DNA from: Lepidostoma basale
Lineage: Eukaryota > Arthropoda > Insecta > Trichoptera > Lepidostomatidae
Assembly (NCBI GenBank): GCA_022606425.2
Contig: JAHDVF020000508.1
Location: 372,001 to 436,000, forward strand
Length of the DNA: 64,000 nucleotides
Direction: 5' to 3'
Positions 54,671 to 64,000 of this stretch are shown here, piece by piece. The notes under the pieces were generated by a model that saw nothing but the letters and a program-made list of their open reading frames with translations, searched no databases and was not told the DNA's origin. A program made the position numbers and the translations under genes. Position 1 is the stretch's first letter, and each line of letters starts with the position of its first letter.

Positions 54671-55684
54671 TATATTTATAATTCGCAACTTTATCAAGTG
54701 TTTTATATTTTATTTTGTTTTTCTGATAACATTAATAGTGTTGATATATTTCATAAGACAATTAGTTTTCTATTTCTACATGTTTTGTTCCCCACATTCA
54801 TTATTTATTTATTTTTCTATTTAGATTACATAGAGTGTGAAAAATCGTTACCCTAGTTTTGAGGTATTATTTTTCATTGTTTATTGATCATTTTCCAAGT
54901 ACTAACCGAAACAAAATTGTCGCGAGGTATTTATACAATTTATATAAATTAAATCCAAGTAAAACCACTAAACAATCGTGTTTGCTACCTATTATAATTT
55001 TACTTGAAATGTGTTTGGGAACGGAATTAACAGGGCTCGGATGTTGCACTCACCGGCAGGTGTCTTCACGTGTATTGGTGCAGCAGTGCTCTCGTGTGCG
55101 TGCACTCACCAACCCTCACCGAGCCTGCATGACGGCCAGATAAAATTATCGACCGCAAGTAAAAAGAGATCGAACATCAATCGACTAACAGATCAGACCA
55201 CACCTGGATGCTATATCCCGTTTTATAACAAACTTTACTGACACGATTTCTTTTCTCAAAGGTCTGTCGGTGATTTAAAAAGCTACGCATTTAGTTGGAT
55301 TTAGGTAATCGTGTTTGATTGTGAAGAATGCGATCCGAGGCATTATGAAACCATTAAATAATGTTACCGAAATATTGTGCAGCAAACAAGTGGTACCAAT
55401 CTTAGCGAAATTATGGAGATTGTAGGTACCTACCGTGCTTAAGTAGATATAGTTGATTCACAAACCAAAGAGCTATTGCTTATGTGTTAGTATGACACTC
55501 TTTCTTGAAATCTGATTGGTTGCCGGGTCAAATGCGTCATTCGAAATATACTCGTTTTGCAGGAGTGTTTTTAAAACGTTATTTTTATTATTGTTTAATC
55601 GCAAATTTACCATGTCGAAATTATTAAAAGGAAAGCCACTTTCGGGTCAGTTTAAATACATAATAACCTAATATAATATATTTT
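54671..55684. other. Unassigned DNA
   Basis: A moderately GC-rich patch at 55020-55200 has open frames without motifs. Confidence 0.3.
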
Positions 55685-56150
55685 ACTGGCAAAAGAAGGA
55701 TGAAAGTAGAATAAATGAGGTAGAAATGAGATCTCTAAGACGAATGTGTGGCAAATCTGTATATGATAGAGTGACAAATGCATGTATAAGAAGTGAATGT
55801 GGTGCGATTGAAAGTGTTATGAACAAAATAAGGAAAGGGTCATTAATATGGTTTGGACACATGGAAAGAATGAGTGAAGACAGAATGGTAAAGAAGGTAT
55901 ACTCGTATGTAAACGGCGTGAACGGAGCTAGAAATAGAGGAAGGCCGAGGAAAACGTGGCAAGATCAAATCAATCAAATATTGAATGTCGGTCACGTGAG
56001 GAGTCGGAAAAATCGACGTGCGTGCATGACAAGATGTATGAATGTAGAGGAAGCGAGAGACGTATGTCAGGACAGAACAGTGTGGCGTTCCATTCTTTCT
56101 GCCTACCCCTCCGGGGAGACGGCGTGATGGTAAGTTAGTTAGTTAGTAAT
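55685..56150 (+). mobile_element. LINE A 3' end, best-preserved frame
   Basis: Open from MRSLRRMCGKSVYDRVTNAC through SLIWFGHMERMSEDRMVKKV, RNRGRPRKTWQDQINQIL, RACMTRCMNVEEARDVCQDR and SILSAYPSGETA stop, followed by GTTAGTTAGTTAG. The TACTCGTA at 55900 inserts two codons. Confidence 0.8.
55900..55907. other. TACTCGTA octamer with empty sites in other LINE A copies
   Basis: Here GGTATACTCGTATGTAAAC; sister copies at about 52648 and 62217 read GGTATATGTAAAC or GGTATATGTGAAC. Exactly six extra bases at a TA. Confidence 0.6.
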
Positions 56151-56549
56151 ATATTTTAGAAAGAAATTTTATAATAACTAGTAATAATATCCTAGAGATA
56201 AACTTCTGCAAGGATCAATTATTGTAATTGGAACCAATAAAAGAAAAAAAAGTTTTATTATTAATATTAGTCTCACCCTGAGTCGCTTTTCCAAGGAAAA
56301 ATCAATAAACAAATTATATATTTTTAATGAAGTTAATTTTTATAATCATTACAATTAAGCCGATAGCATTTTTGTTAATTAAATAATGATAAAATTAACA
56401 TGTTGATTTATTTCAATGTTTGAATTGATTGAAACATTTTTTGGTTTTCTAATCATAAGAAAGTAAAATAAAAATGGCATCTAGATTTTTCGTTAACGCA
56501 CTGTCACTCATACTATTGCAAACGATCTCCCTGTAGTGAACGGACTCTA
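56151..56549. other. Unassigned AT-rich DNA
   Basis: No feature supported. Confidence 0.35.
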
Positions 56550-56670
56550 CTTCTTCTTTTAGACCATTGGTCTGTTCCTGTACACGGGCTGGCCACTTTT
56601 GGGAGGTTGATTCTCAGCTATTCCTCCATCTCATTGTCGGTCTTCCGGAGGGACGGTAGCCAATAGGAAT
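56550..56670 (-). mobile_element. LINE C-terminal scrap
   Basis: Minus strand encodes GYRPSGRPTMRWRNS and an A/G-rich tail, the RPxGRPxxRW motif common to LINE ends. Confidence 0.4.
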
Positions 56671-56692
56671 CTGATACGTCACAACGTGATTC

Positions 56693-57000
56693 TGAATTCT
56701 AGTTTAGATGTTTTACCTGCCGGCCGCCAGAACTAATCTGCCTCTGGTGACACCGGTGGACAGAGCAGTTAGTCTGCTGAACGCGGTCTCCTCAGCGTCT
56801 TTTATATTAGGTAACGTACGAAGGTATGTTCAGGAGACAAATACTCTCGATATTAGAAATTATCTAGTCTTCGCATCCGTTCCTGGTATTATGTTTTATG
56901 TGTATAATATTTGACCTGTACTCAATAGATGCCTTAAACATTTATGCTGTTTTTAATGTCATTTGAGTAAATATACTGATTGGATTTGATTTAAATTAAG
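56693..57000 (+). mobile_element. LINE B 3' end
   Basis: Encodes MFYLPAARTNLPLVTPVDRA, VSLLNAVSS and ETNTLDIRNYLVF; ends ACTGATTGGATTTGATTT. Confidence 0.6.
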
Positions 57001-57309
57001 TAAATACCATTTTAATATAAAACCATCTATATTTCACTGGATTAAGCTTAAAGCTTATAGCTCTAAGCTTATTATCCAATGAAATCATAATGAAATCAAC
57101 AGGTTTTAAATCTAAGCTGAAAACTCTTATTTTTCATATTTCATACCCAAATTTAAACCCAACTTATATATTTATTTTATTTTACTATCTAACCGATCGC
57201 GCGGATCAGATGCAGCATTAATATTTAGATTTAAAACACGTCTAAACGAGGTGGTTACATCACAAAAACGGCGCTTTAAAAGTTAGTATTTATTATTATT
57301 ATTATTATC
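57001..57309. other. Unassigned DNA
   Basis: Contains an inverted ATAAGCTTAGAGC/GCTTAAAGCTTAT pair at about 57040-57072. Confidence 0.3.
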
Positions 57310-57690
57310 CAATAGAGTGTCGAATGAAAATATAAGAAGTGAATGCGGTGCGAATGATGGTGTTATGAACAAAATAATGAAAGGATCATTTAGATGGTTT
57401 GGACAAATGGAAAGAATGAATGAAGAAAGAATGGTAAAAAAAATATATGTTAACGATGTAAATAGAACTATAAATAGAGGAAGACTGCGGAAAACGTGGC
57501 ACGATCAAATAAATCTAATATTGAATGTCGGCCACGTGAGAAATCAGAGAAATAGACTCGCGCGCATGACACGATGTATAAATGTTGAAGAATCGAGAGA
57601 AATATGTCAGGAAAGAAAAGTATGGCAGTACATTATTTCTGCCTATCCCTTCGGTGAGACAGCGTGATGGTTAGTTAGTTAGTTTAGTTA
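57310..57690 (+). mobile_element. LINE A 3' end
   Basis: Open frame: SNENIRSECGANDGVMNKIM, WFGQMERMNEERMVKKIYVN, RKTWHDQINLILNVGHVR, RCINVEESREICQERKV and SAYPFGETA stop with GTTAGTTAG tail. Confidence 0.75.
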
Positions 57691-57749
57691 GCAGTATGAA
57701 TGAAAAAGAAGTCGAGAAAGGCCAAGAAAACACTGCATAACCATTTTTT

Positions 57750-58010
57750 TTTATGTACGAGTATACAACAGATTGTTTGGACCCAATTACTGTATACAAT
57801 TTTTCTTTTTTAGCTATTATATTGATTCTCGTGACATGTGATAGGTAGCCAATCTATCGCCATTTTATTGTCACGTGAATTCTACACCAGACCAAAGACA
57901 GCGTGATCATCACAGTGTGTGAATCACACTGCCATCGCCGGGAATCGAACCCAGGACCTTCGGCACGGAAGTCAGAGCTCGTAACCACTCTGCCACGAAG
58001 GTCGTCAAAT
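57750..58010 (-). mobile_element. tRNA-derived SINE, full length
   Basis: Same structure as 54138-54400, with intact A and B boxes on the minus strand and a small duplication GTGTG near 57915. Confidence 0.8.
57756..57763. other. TACGAGTA octamer with empty site in the other SINE
   Basis: This copy reads ATGTACGAGTATACAACAG; the SINE at 54150 reads ATGTACACAACAG. Confidence 0.5.
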
Positions 58011-58059
58011 TAATCAATAACTGAAAATGATTATGTTCGATATCGGAATAGTCCACAAC

Positions 58060-58455
58060 AAACAATCGCGTAGTAGTCACGGTGTGTGAGTGTAGAAGAG
58101 ACTTAAAAAAATGTGTGGAACGTTTTTAATGTTTAAGAAAAACAAATGAAAACCTGCAAGCGTTCACCTGTTTTCCGTACGGCGACAGAGGCGCTGAGCC
58201 GCAAGATGTGACGTACGTGAATCAACACCATATAAAAATTGATATGCACTCTTACCCGCGGGGCAAAAAAGGCCTCCTACCCCAGCGAGGAGGGTAAAAA
58301 CGATCCAATATTATCATAGCTCCATTTTCACAATTGGGAAACAAAAAAAAGGCGCAATGTGTTGCCGGGGCGTGCGCGCGCACGGCGCCATGTGGTACAC
58401 GCCTGCGTGCATCGCACGCGGATTTCTAGCGCATCCTTCGTATTCATTATATTAG
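58060..58455. promoter_or_regulatory. GC-rich unassigned segment
   Basis: CpG-dense, with GTGCGCGCGCACGGCGCCAT and a TATAAAA near 58230. It could be a promoter-like island, but no exon or splice site follows convincingly. Confidence 0.2.
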
Positions 58456-58459
58456 CTCT

Positions 58460-58665
58460 AACTTACTAACTAACCATCGCCGCCGCATTGTTCTGTCAAA
58501 TCATGACATTTTTCTCTCGATTCCTCTACATTCATACATCGTGTCATGCACGCACGTCGATTTCTCCGACTCCTTTCTTGACCGACATTTAATATTTATT
58601 GACATGATCGTACCACGTTTTCCTCGGCCTTCCCCTATTTCTAGTTCCGTTTACATCGTTAACAT
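58460..58665 (-). mobile_element. LINE A 3' end fragment
   Basis: Tail shortened (the CCCCTTCGGGG block is missing), then RRACMTRCMNVEE and KTWYDHV-like codons. Confidence 0.55.
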
Positions 58666-58667
58666 GT

Positions 58668-59035
58668 CTTCTTCTTCTTCAGCCCGTATTGACCGTCCAC
58701 TCCTGGACGTAGGCCTCCTCTCGCATTTTCCATTCTCTTATATTCTGAGCGATCCGCATCCAGGCGCTTCCCGCACTTCTCCGGATATCGTCGCGCCAAC
58801 GCAACTGTGGGCGCCCAACTCCACGCTTTGCCGTCCTTGGCCACCAGCACAGCAGTCGCCTTGTCCACTTTTCATCTGGATCGCGAGCGACATGTCCCGC
58901 CCATCGCCATTTGAGGGTTGCGGCCATCTTGACAACATCGGAAACCTTTGTCCTGACTCTTATGTCCTCATATCTGAGTCTGTCCCGTAAACTGATACCC
59001 AACATGGCTCTCTCCATTGCTCTCTGAGTGACTCT
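58668..59035 (-). mobile_element. LINE D C-terminal region
   Basis: Minus strand is open: MERAMLGISLRDRLRYEDIR, MAATLKWRWAGHVARDPDEK, GRPQLRWRDDIRRSAG, EEAYVQEWTV, and an AAGAAGAAG tail. The best-preserved LINE D copy. Confidence 0.7.
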
Positions 59036-59119
59036 TAGCTTAACATGTACCTACATGTTATTAAATATTTTTCTTTTTTTATGCACTTTGTATATACATC
59101 ACTTTTATTAAAAAATATA

Positions 59120-59160
59120 ATTATATAGACATGTTCGGACAAACAGTCCTTCTTCAGAAA
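59120..59160 (-). ncRNA. Hammerhead-like module, one base short
   Basis: Minus strand: CTGAAGA, extra A, GGAC/GTCC with loop TGTTT, GAA (one A missing), CATG, TC. Confidence 0.4.
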
Positions 59161-59984
59161 AGATACATATTTATAAAAATATTTTTAAATTGTTGTTGTT
59201 TACATGATCTAACAGATGTTAAAAGATTTATTTTGAAACGTTTATGCTTTTGTTATAACAAATATTTGATTCAATTTAAAATTTAAAATAATAATAAAAG
59301 TTCTTTAGAATTCATAGAAGAAATCATGAAATAAATAATATTAATGAAAACGTATGTTTTCACGTCGTTTATATTTTTTAAACCATTATGTCTTCATTTA
59401 TTCTTTCCATGGATCCAAAACATCTTAATGACACTTTCATTTTTTCATGAATTTTGGGTTCTGTACCAAATTCTCCAAAAGAATTCTGAATCATAATCAA
59501 CTCCTCCTAAACGGCTGGACCGGTTTTGATGACATTTTTTGTATGTCTTTGAGTGGGTCCCCGGATGGTTGGATTGGACCCGGTTAGGTCCGTTAAAATC
59601 TTCTAGGAAGTTCATTAATAATTGATCTTTTGAGAATAATTCATAGTTTTGTTTGTTTACCATAGATATCGCTGATGTCAAATTCTGTGTTTAAGTATAC
59701 GCAAAACACTTGGGTTGTAGCGTGGCGTAGATATTCATTTTGTTCGCTGTGTTTCGATACTCCATGTTGACATGTAACACAATTGCATGCGTATTGAGTG
59801 TATTATTCATTGTCAAGACATATTGAAAAAGCAGGCAAGCCAACGTTCGGGCAGGACAACGTCTGTCGGGTCCGCTAGTTTATATAATTGCCAGTTAAAA
59901 AAAATATTTGTTTTAGAGCAATAAACAAGAATTTCATTTTAAGATAATCAAAAGATTTTATGTTTATATGTTTATATAAGATGT
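59161..59984. other. Mostly unassigned DNA
   Basis: A LINE A scrap (TTTATTCTTTCCATGGATCC..CATCTTAATG) lies at about 59395-59445 on the minus strand. Otherwise nothing recognised. Confidence 0.3.
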
Positions 59985-60100
59985 TTTTTAACAACTTCCA
60001 CTTTTGTCTTTATTTCGACTGGTCTGTCGATGCCACCGAGCCTGGCAAAACCAGTCGCTGTCGAAATAAAGAGAAAGGTGGAAGTAGTTAAAAAAATATC
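59985..60100 (+). ncRNA. Long hairpin with CCGG-type hammerhead-like module
   Basis: CTGTCGA 60024-60030 (CUGANGA expected), extra T, GCCA/TGGC with loop CCGAGCC, AAAAC, CCAG, TC at 60055-60056. A stem I of more than 20 pairs joins CCACTTTTGTCTTTATTTCG and its near-complement downstream. Same family as 6779-6884, where GAAACCGGTC is intact. Confidence 0.5.
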
Positions 60101-60835
60101 GTTTTATTTCATTATTAATTTGATTTTATATACCTCCTCGTGATACTTCCCAAGCCCTGTATGGTCAATGGTTGATATATTTATCTTCTTGAAAAATACC
60201 CAAACATCACGTAAACCTACTTGTTGTCATTTCAAGCACATCTATTGTGATTTTTTCCAAAAACCGAGAAAGTATTAAGTCAACAGGCTGTATAAAAAAC
60301 ATGTTTACCAACCAGGTATATTTTTATGATTCCTTTACTTATCAAGGTAGGTACCGTGTTTTAATTTCCCGAAAAAATCGAGAGAAAAAAATAGGCCCGG
60401 TGAATCATAGTAACCATCTTTAATTTGCTTTGATAATGATGCGTTTTGTGTCGCATACAAAGGACTGTATGCATGTGGTACAATACCATTGAGGAGTTTT
60501 ATGTAAATATTATGTTTTAATGTGGACGTGCGGAGAACAATGCGATGCGACACACACGGGAGATATAAATTATAGCCTTCAGTCTGGTCTGGCTCCATTC
60601 ATGCCGGAGCTTCGTGGCCAATACAACCTTCCGTCCTTCAGCTGCTCCTGTGACTGGTGGGTAAACAGGAATCTGCGGAGCCATATGTCGTCTGGCATCG
60701 TCTTCCGTGCTCTTAATCAAATTATTATATTTATTATTTCTTCAACAATGAAGTTAAACTCCACATTAAATAATTAATACGAATTATTATTGATTTTATT
60801 TGGTTGGATCGCTATTTGCATCGATGTAATAAAGG
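60101..60835. other. Unassigned DNA
   Basis: Frames at 60335-60777 overlap on both strands without motifs. A decayed repeat end (ATTTCTTCAACAATGAAG..AATTAATACGAAT) lies at 60735-60785. Confidence 0.3.
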
Positions 60836-60899
60836 GTTTAGCTATCATAGTGATTCTCGTCTGTGAATCACTATGAAAGCTAAATCCTAAAAACTGCGA
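60836..60899. repeat. Hairpin
   Basis: Arms TTTAGCTATCATAGTGATTC / GAATCACTATGAAAGCTAAA around CTCGTCTGT. Confidence 0.5.
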
Positions 60900-61255
60900 G
60901 TGACCCAAAGAGCCATGGAAAGAGCCATGTTAGGAATAAGCCTAAGAGACAGAGTCAGAAACGATACGGTGAGAGAAAAAACAAAGGTCACTGACATCAT
61001 CCACCGGGTGGCGACTCTAAAATGGCAATGGGCGGGTCACGTAGCAAGAAGCTCAGATGAAAAATGGACAAGAAGACTACTGACTTGGAGACCGTGGACG
61101 GCGAAGAGAAGTGCAGAGCGACCGCAACTACGGTGGAAGGATGATCTAAACAGACACGTCGGAATAACCTGGATGCAGTCTGCACAGGACAGAATGACAT
61201 GGAAGCAAATGGAGGAGGCCTTTGTCCAGGAGTGGACGGGAATTGGCTGAGGAAG
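60900..61255 (+). mobile_element. LINE D C-terminal region
   Basis: Open frame TQRAMERAMLGISLRDRVRN, RVATLKWQWAGHVARSSDEK, RPQLRWKDDLNRHVGITWMQ and EEAFVQEWTGIG stop with GAAGAAGAAG tail. Confidence 0.7.
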
Positions 61256-61284
61256 AAGAAGGAAGTGATTCTCGTGGCTCATGT

Positions 61285-61480
61285 GATGCATCAGCTATCT
61301 CATGTGATAGGTAGCTAATCTATCGCCATTTTATTGTCACATGAATTTTTCACCAGACCAAATTCAGTGTGACAATCAAACTGCCATCGCCGGGAATCGA
61401 ACCGGTGCACCGGTTCGATTCACCGCGGTGTGTGCCAGTCAAAGCACCTACCACTCGCCCACAAAGATCGTCAGTGAAAA
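61285..61480 (-). mobile_element. tRNA-derived SINE, variant copy
   Basis: Body and B box present; the tRNA-like head differs and contains a small palindrome (ACCGGTGCACCGGT) at the B box. Confidence 0.65.
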
Positions 61481-61489
61481 CTCTAGTGG

Positions 61490-61550
61490 TTTTTTTAGAT
61501 TTTTGTGAATGACATGTTTCGCCTGTCTAAGACATTATCAATTATGGCAA
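61490..61550 (-). repeat. Decayed hammerhead-like unit
   Basis: Minus strand: ATTGATAATGTCTTAGACAG, GCGAAAC, CATG, TC, ATTC. Confidence 0.4.
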
Positions 61551-61844
61551 TGCCTGAATGCCAGACAGTCTACATTGCGATCAGCTAAGACTTCTGCGAT
61601 CGGTAGATTGACGGTGCCAAAACGCTGTCCTAGCACAAACTTTGGCGACCGAGCCTTCGCGGTAGCCGGCCCTTCAGCCTTTCCTGATAAAAAGGTTTGA
61701 TCGACTGCGGTTCCACTTGGGTGCAGCCCTCATACTAAATATGTTTATTTTTTATCTAGTTCATAAAACGGAGCGATTTCTACAGCGCCCTTGAGATGAG
61801 TAATTCATAATCCAATTTATTTATTAAATATTATTTTTTAGTTC
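61551..61844. other. Unassigned DNA
   Basis: A GC-richer patch at 61560-61730 is not matched elsewhere in the window. Confidence 0.3.
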
Positions 61845-62060
61845 TTACTGATAAAAAAGATTAGTACAAAGAGCCCAAGTTAATTTTTTAATTTAAATTA
61901 TTGTATCGAATTTTTATATTAGTCTTTCTTTGTTTAGTTTTTATTATATTTTTACATCTGAAGATGGTATCCTCCGAAACGTGTCGCCTTTTTGAATATT
62001 TTGTGGATTGAACAAAGTTATTTTCAATTTCCTAAGTATATTACTTTGGAATTCCACAGG
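61845..62060 (+). repeat. PLE terminal repeat with hammerhead-like module
   Basis: CTGAAGA 61958-61964, extra T, short GG/CC stem, GAAAC 61976-61980, CGTG, TC; then TGGATTGAACAAAGTTATTT, CAATTTCCTAAGTAT and GGAATTCCACAG. Confidence 0.45.
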
Positions 62061-62061
62061 G

Positions 62062-62415
62062 TTATGTGTGGCAAATCGGTATATGATAGAGTGACAAATG
62101 CAAGTATAAGAAGTGAATGTGGTGCGAATGATGGTGTTATTAACAAAATAATGAAAGGATCATTAAGATGGTTTGGACACATGGAAAGAATGAGTGAAGG
62201 CAGAATGGTAAAGAAGGTATATGTGAACGGCGTGAACGGAGCTAGAAATAGAGGAAAGCCGAGGAAAACGTGGCACGAAAAAATCAATCAAATATTGAAT
62301 TGCGGTCACGTGAGGAGTCGGAGAAATCGACGTGCGTGCATGACAAGATGTATAAATGTAGAGGAATCTAGAGAAGTATGTCAGGACAGAACAGTGTGGC
62401 GTTCCATTCTTTCTA
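62062..62415 (+). mobile_element. LINE A 3' end, main part
   Basis: Open frame from MCGKSVYDRVTNASIRSECG to CMTRCINVEESREVCQDRTV and SILS, then interrupted by LINE B; the tail resumes at 62918. Confidence 0.75.
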
Positions 62416-62917
62416 TCCGTGGCTTTATCCCACTGCATTCCTCTTGGGCATGCTGGGGACCAATAGTTTACAGATTAGAAAGGATGGGTGCACACTTACC
62501 CATTTCTTCAGACTTATCAGGGGATTCTTTGAGAATTCCGTCATCTTGGAGGCTATCCTTCTTTATGTTCCGGATGGTTATCTTCGACAGCGTCAGCACA
62601 GACTATTTTATCTCCCAACATGCAGAACCAACCTGCCTCTGGTGATGCCGGTGGGGAGAGCAATCAAAATGCTGAACATGATCGCTTCGGTGATCGATGT
62701 CTTTCATATTCGTGAAAGTACATTCAGAAGACAAATACTCTTGACTTTGGAGAGTATCTTGTATTGCTAATGTCGAACCATCTCTCATGCGTTCCTGGTA
62801 TTATATATTTATTATGTTTTACCTGTTCTCAATAGATGCCTTAAACTATAATATAAAAAATGTTTGTAATGTCTTTTGAGAAAATAAACTGATTTGAATT
62901 TGAATTTGATTTGAATT
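62416..62917 (+). mobile_element. LINE B inserted in LINE A
   Basis: Encodes FLLGMLGTNSLQIRKD, LYVPDGYLRQRQHRLFYLPT and CRTNLPLVMPVGRAIKMLNM; ends AAACTGATTTGAATTTGAAT. LINE A sequence CATTCTTTCT/GCCTACC is split, with a short TTTCT repeated at the junctions. Confidence 0.75.
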
Positions 62918-62968
62918 TCTGCCTACCCCTCCGGGGAGACGGCGTGACGGTTAGTTAGTTAGTGAGTT
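62918..62968 (+). mobile_element. LINE A tail after the insertion
   Basis: TGCCTACCCCTCCGGGGAGA, CGGCGTGACGG and GTTAGTTAGTGAG complete the LINE A copy. Confidence 0.7.
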
Positions 62969-63514
62969 AATGAATACCTTAGCGTTTAATATTGTAAATG
63001 AACTGAAATATGTTAAGAAATATGTTTAAATGCGTTAAATTATTAGCAGTACTTATTTATGCAAATGATACCAACGAATGTGGGTGGCCACTTAGAGTGT
63101 TCCAAATTTTCTTACGAAAATCGATATTTCACAATGAGCGGTCTAGTAGCGACAGGAAGCCTATCCCATATTTGAAATCGCATGACGTAGTCCTCCGCGG
63201 CCTAAAGGACGTTTTGATTTTTCCTCCTCGCGGCCAGTGACACTAAATTTAAATAAAATCGGCTGCCAATGCCGTCTAGACAGAGTGACGAAATCCGCAT
63301 GCGGATGCGATGCAAAAATTCGGAAATGGAACACGAATTTGCCGCGCGTTTCACTGTATTGTGAATACCACACTTCATACGGCAATTTGCTCTAGTCACT
63401 TCGAAACCTTTTCATGATTTTATTTTTTAGTTTGAACAAAAATAACACGTTTACTAATCCATTGGAAAATTGAAAACGGGAAAAAAATTCAAAAAATTAA
63501 TTAAACTAACTAAC
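62969..63514. other. Unassigned, unique DNA
   Basis: Higher GC at 63060-63400. Overlapping frames on both strands without motifs; not matched elsewhere in the window. Could be host single-copy sequence. Confidence 0.3.
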
Positions 63515-64000
63515 TAACTAACCATCACGCCATTTCCCCGGATGGGTAGGCAGAGAGGATGGATCGCCACAATACTCTGTCCTGGCATACCTCTCGGGCT
63601 TCCTCTACATTCATACATCGTACCATGCACGCACGTCGATTTTTCCGACTTCGAATGTGGCCGCCTTTTAGTAATTGATTAATTTGGTCATGTCATGTTT
63701 TCCTCGATCGTCCTCGGCTTCTTTTTCCACTCACGCTTCTTGTGTTCAACTTTTTAACCATTTTACTCTCATCCATTCGTTCCATATGTCCAAACCATCT
63801 CAGGAATCCTTTTTTAATTTTATCCATGATGCAGTCATCTGCCTTACATTTCTTTCTTATTTCATTGGTCGGTATTCTATCATACAACGTTTTCCCGCAC
63901 ATTCTTCTTAGTGATCTCATTTCTACGGCGTTTATCCTGCTTTCATCCTTCTTTTGCCAGCTCCAAACTTCACTTCCATATATGAGGGTTGGCACTAGAC
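63515..64000 (-). mobile_element. LINE A 3' end, runs off the window
   Basis: Minus strand: PTLIYGSEVWSWQKKDESRI, MRSLRRMCGKTLYDRIPTNE, LRWFGHMERMDESKMVKKLN and RSRGRSRKT, then a frame break and the tail. A diverged subfamily (KKCKADDCIMDKIKKG). Confidence 0.7.

Noticed and set aside
57920..58010. tRNA gene on the minus strand
   Set aside because: A and B boxes are intact but the sequence continues into the SINE body; it is a SINE head.
6225..64000. TTAG/GTTA runs as telomeric repeats
   Set aside because: They are the four-base tails of LINE A, not the five-base TTAGG insect telomere repeat.

Overview
The window is AT-rich eukaryotic DNA, by my rough estimate about one third G+C, made almost entirely of decayed, nested transposable elements. 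Mariner, pogo, P and hAT-type DNA elements, Jockey/CR1-like and RTE-like LINE ends, a tRNA-derived SINE and Penelope-like debris together suggest an arthropod, most likely an insect. That is inference; no species marker is present. No complete host gene is visible. Two candidate host exons stand out: a minus-strand first coding exon with a signal peptide and a perfect splice donor (10284-10377), and a plus-strand TATA/Inr/exon/donor arrangement (48562-48751).

Layout. 1-7.1 kb: a Penelope-like retroelement (PLE) remnant with a GIY-YIG endonuclease signature (about 2.2-2.7 kb), a 157-bp satellite (3.1-4.1 kb) and ribozyme-like palindromes. 7-13 kb: LINE and SINE pieces, the signal-peptide exon with a GC-rich upstream flank, and more palindromes. 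13-19 kb: LINE ends, a MITE and a pogo-type element with TA duplications (16982-18828). 19-30 kb: an internally deleted mariner and many LINE and PLE fragments. 30.3-31.6 kb: a near-complete mariner with three in-order coding blocks broken by frameshifts. 32-36.9 kb: LINEs and a MITE. 37-48.1 kb: two P-superfamily elements lying head to tail, each with a THAP-transposase pseudogene and the same passenger LINE and PLE repeats. 48-64 kb: LINE ends, SINEs, an RTE LINE carrying a hAT MITE with an exact 8-bp target duplication, and LINE-in-LINE nesting.

Two signals cut across these classes. First, many short modules share the order CUGANGA, one extra base, a stem II hairpin, GAAAC, a 4-6 nt palindrome (CAGCTG, CCGG or CATG), then UC. 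This is the hammerhead ribozyme layout with a dimer-type stem III, and it fits the hammerheads known from Penelope-like elements. Several modules form inverted pairs, one abuts the satellite, and one family forms tandem arrays of about 351-363 bp inside the P elements. Second, the octamer TACGAGTA (or TACTCGTA) occurs eleven times. At three sites a related copy lacks exactly six bases at a TA, as expected for excision footprints of a TA-targeting transposon.

The most abundant family, called LINE A here, appears about twenty times but only as its last 0.5 kb, ending in a TTAG/GTTA-type repeat. Other LINE families are named B, D, E, F, G, H and J for cross-reference only.
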